From contig JAUXFG010000166.1 in NCBI GenBank assembly GCA_030620115.1, forward strand, positions 1-7,858: DNA of 7,858 nucleotides, written 5' to 3'. Positions 6,305 through 7,858 of this stretch are shown in pieces. Positions within the stretch are counted from its first letter, which is position 1. Every line of letters starts with the position of its first letter. The notes beneath the pieces are model-generated. The model saw only the letters and a list, made by a program, of their open reading frames with translations, was not told the DNA's origin and did no database searches. Both the position numbers and the translations under genes were made by a program. The DNA is from Candidatus Fermentibacterota bacterium. Lineage in GTDB: Bacteria > JAFGKV01.

Positions 6305-7422
6305 TACTTGAATACGGCCACAAACTGGGGAACACCAGCGATCGACAAGATTGTCCCCAGGAGGATGAGAGCGATGGTGATTGCTTTCGCATAGTCCTGG
6401 CCTTTAAGGCTTCCGAGCAGTTTCGGTTCTTTGGAGAGATACACGCTTGCCGCGTAGAGCTCCTCACCGATGAGCGTGTAATCACACGCAGTGATGAAAA
6501 AGGGAAGCTGCGCGTCCGAATCAGTACCCGCGATTTGGATGGCCCCGGTGGCATTGCCGGTTTCGGCCAGGATCAGAGATTCAGCGTAGAACATGCCGAG
6601 CAGGAAGTTCGTGGCGGGCTTCTCCCGCATCATGATGCCGCTCACCGCAGCGGCGTATCCGAACTGGCTATAGGTGACATAATGGATGTCGTCTTCTCTG
6701 AACAGATCCGGTCGTCCGATCTGATTGTACGACTCGCGGACCACTTCCTGGCAGACCGTCATAACGATGGGATCCCTGTTGGGGACCGTGAGCCGTGTTG
6801 CGTACTTTCCGGCCTTTTTCGCGACCTGCGCAAGAATCTGGATGGAAGCAATGGTAGCCACGTCGCTCATAGTGCTTATGCCCGGCACGTACATGATGGG
6901 TCTGCCCATCTCAGTGGCCCGGCCCACGGCCTCCTCAACCGCCTCGAGACCGGCGATTCGACGGATGAACATCTCACGGCCCTTGCTGGCATGGTAGGTG
7001 AACCAGAGCAGAAGACTCGTGAATATGACCACTGCACCACACACTGCTGAGCGGCTCTTGTTGAACCATTGGATGGTGGGTGTGGCGGTTGTCTCATTGC
7101 TGACCAAGGTGGCTGAAGGGAAACGAGCCTCGAGAACGTAGGCATACGGTTCGTCAGTGACGAGATCCTTGTCGTCAATGAAGAGACTGTCACGAGCGCC
7201 CAACGACGTCAACTCGAGCGTATCGGTTTCATCCTCAGCTCTGCGGAGCAGTACGAGAGACTGCAGGGAGTCGGCCATCCCAAGCCGGTGTAAAGGAATC
7301 CACTCCAGGGTGATGGATTTGCCCCCATCATCAGGCGTATCGAATGCCGTGAGGTCAATAGGTAAACCGGCGTGGGCAGGGAAGACGAGAAGTAAAAGGA
7401 GCAGGGCAGCCATAGCTGTCAT
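6304..7422 (-). CDS. Signal peptide, FN3-like and probable DUF6754 membrane protein, first gene of the operon
   Basis: A 372-residue protein. Residues 1-18 form a signal peptide with a likely cleavage after AHA. Residues about 19-115 resemble a fibronectin type III beta-sandwich (SITLEWIP at 36-43, EPYAYVLEARF at 91-101). A membrane helix lies at about 126-143, followed by a basic segment (SKGREMFIRR) that marks the cytoplasmic side. The cytosolic domain (144-345) contains VGRATEMGRPIMYVPG (166-181) and CDYTLIGEELYAAS (313-326), which I associate from memory with DUF6754, an uncharacterised family. A last helix (346-364) ends close to the C-terminus. ATG 7422 has AGGAGG eight bases upstream, which favours it over the Met at codon 4. 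It leads the four-gene unit. The FN3-like part suggests contact with something outside the membrane, and the inner domain may bind or signal. No catalytic residues can be named. Confidence 0.92.
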   Translation of the reverse strand: MTAMAALLLLLLVFPAHAGLPIDLTAFDTPDDGGKSITLEWIPLHRLGMADSLQSLVLLRRAEDETDTLELTSLGARDSLFIDDKDLVTDEPYAYVLEARFPSATLVSNETTATPTIQWFNKSRSAVCGAVVIFTSLLLWFTYHASKGREMFIRRIAGLEAVEEAVGRATEMGRPIMYVPGISTMSDVATIASIQILAQVAKKAGKYATRLTVPNRDPIVMTVCQEVVRESYNQIGRPDLFREDDIHYVTYSQFGYAAAVSGIMMREKPATNFLLGMFYAESLILAETGNATGAIQIAGTDSDAQLPFFITACDYTLIGEELYAASVYLSKEPKLLGSLKGQDYAKAITIALILLGTILSIAGVPQFVAVFK

Positions 7423-7672
7423 TCAGGGATCCTCCTGGAGCATATTCCAGAGGGGACATGGCATTTCATTTGGGATCAAAGTACGACCGGCGGCTCAGGC
7501 TGTCCAGGAAAATGCCAGTGGAGGGGGGGAGGGAACCCGGATGTTTCATGGGACGAGCCTTGCCTTACGCGATCCTGAAGAGTACGCGTCCGAGCGCTCA
7601 GACATATCGCATGAGAAGACCAGACCCTTGCTCTCCTTTTTCGAGAGAAGCCCGCCACATATGCGGTGCTCA
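7423..7672. other. Upstream region of the membrane operon, no gene seen
   Basis: About 250 bp between the operon start and the repeat array. Frames on both strands encode low-complexity, Arg- and Pro-rich peptides without motifs. The operon promoter should lie here on the minus strand, but I could not find a convincing pair of -35 and -10 boxes. A small inverted repeat (CTCTC/GAGAG, about 7631-7647) is present. Confidence 0.55.
7431..7436 (-). promoter_or_regulatory. Shine-Dalgarno of the membrane operon
   Basis: AGGAGG on the minus strand lies eight bases before ATG 7422. It is the strongest ribosome site of the operon. It overlaps a small hairpin formed by 7432-7452 (TGGA/TCCA plus CTC/GAG with one bulged G), so access to it could depend on RNA folding. 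That effect is speculative. Confidence 0.7.
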
Positions 7673-7858
7673 GTCATTGCGAGCACCAGCGAAGCAATCT
7701 CGTTCTTGATATGAGATTGCTTCGTCGCGGTACTCCTCGCAATGACAGGTGGAGAAGTTGGTCATCGCGAACGGAAGCGCGGCGATCTCAGTTTGCGAAT
7801 GAGATTGCTTCGTTGCGGTGCTCCTCGCAATGACAGGTGGAGGAGCTGGTCATCGCGA
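7673..7858. repeat. 88-bp tandem array of a palindromic repeat, continuing past the right edge
   Basis: Copies begin at 7673, 7761 and 7849 (GTCATYGCGA), exactly 88 bp apart; the third is cut by the window end. In copy 1, GTCATTGCGAG (7673-7683) pairs with CTCGCAATGAC (7736-7746), and CGAAGCAATCTC (7690-7701) pairs with GAGATTGCTTCG (7713-7724) around an 11-base loop. A spacer of about 14 bp (AGGTGGAGAAGTTG in copy 1) separates hairpins. The core resembles the widely seen dispersed GTCATTGCGAG...CTCGCAATGAC palindromes of many bacteria, a REP/MITE-like class. No coding potential. Confidence 0.88.

Noticed and set aside
7157-7714. 185-codon plus-strand frame reaching into the repeat array
   Set aside because: It is antisense to the first operon gene and then enters the palindromic repeat; the final peptide (VIASTSEAISF) is a familiar false translation of this repeat type.
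7673-7858. CRISPR array
   Set aside because: The 88-bp copies are near-contiguous palindromes with short similar spacers, not short direct repeats separated by unique spacers of constant length.

Overview
The window comes from a bacterium of moderately high GC. Its lineage cannot be fixed from the sequence alone. The gene content and two palindromic intergenic repeat types are what I would expect in a genome from an uncultured candidate phylum, but that is an impression and not a result. Every convincing gene lies on the minus strand, so transcription runs from the right edge toward the left.

Layout, in the direction of transcription. (1) The right edge (7673-7858) is an 88-bp-period tandem array of a palindromic repeat that continues past the window. 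About 250 bp without a gene separates it from the first gene. (2) Bases 7422-4219 hold a tightly packed four-gene operon of membrane proteins. They are a secreted/anchored protein with a fibronectin-III-like ectodomain and a large conserved cytosolic domain (probably DUF6754), a six-helix protein, a GTG-started protein with an alpha/beta domain held between two membrane helices, and a second six-helix protein. The junctions are TAATG, a 2-nt gap and ATGA, so the products are probably made in fixed proportion and may form one complex. Its function is unknown. (3) Bases 3952-4218 are intergenic and carry a strong hairpin plus a compound palindromic repeat. (4) Bases 3951-3262 encode a UPF0173-type metal-dependent hydrolase of the metallo-beta-lactamase fold, with an intact metal site. 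(5) Bases 3261-2932 hold no gene that I can support. (6) From 2931 to the left edge runs one uninterrupted reading frame of at least 977 codons. It encodes a Hanks-type Ser/Thr protein kinase fused to a possible swivelling domain, a STAND-like NTPase module and a helical C-terminal part that is cut by the window edge.

How they may work together: the four membrane proteins look like one assembly, with one soluble domain predicted on each side of the membrane. The hydrolase and the kinase each have their own strong Shine-Dalgarno sequence and sizeable upstream gaps, so they are probably separate transcription units. The two most unusual items are the uncharacterised four-protein membrane complex and the multidomain kinase, whose catalytic motifs depart from consensus in both its kinase and its NTPase parts.
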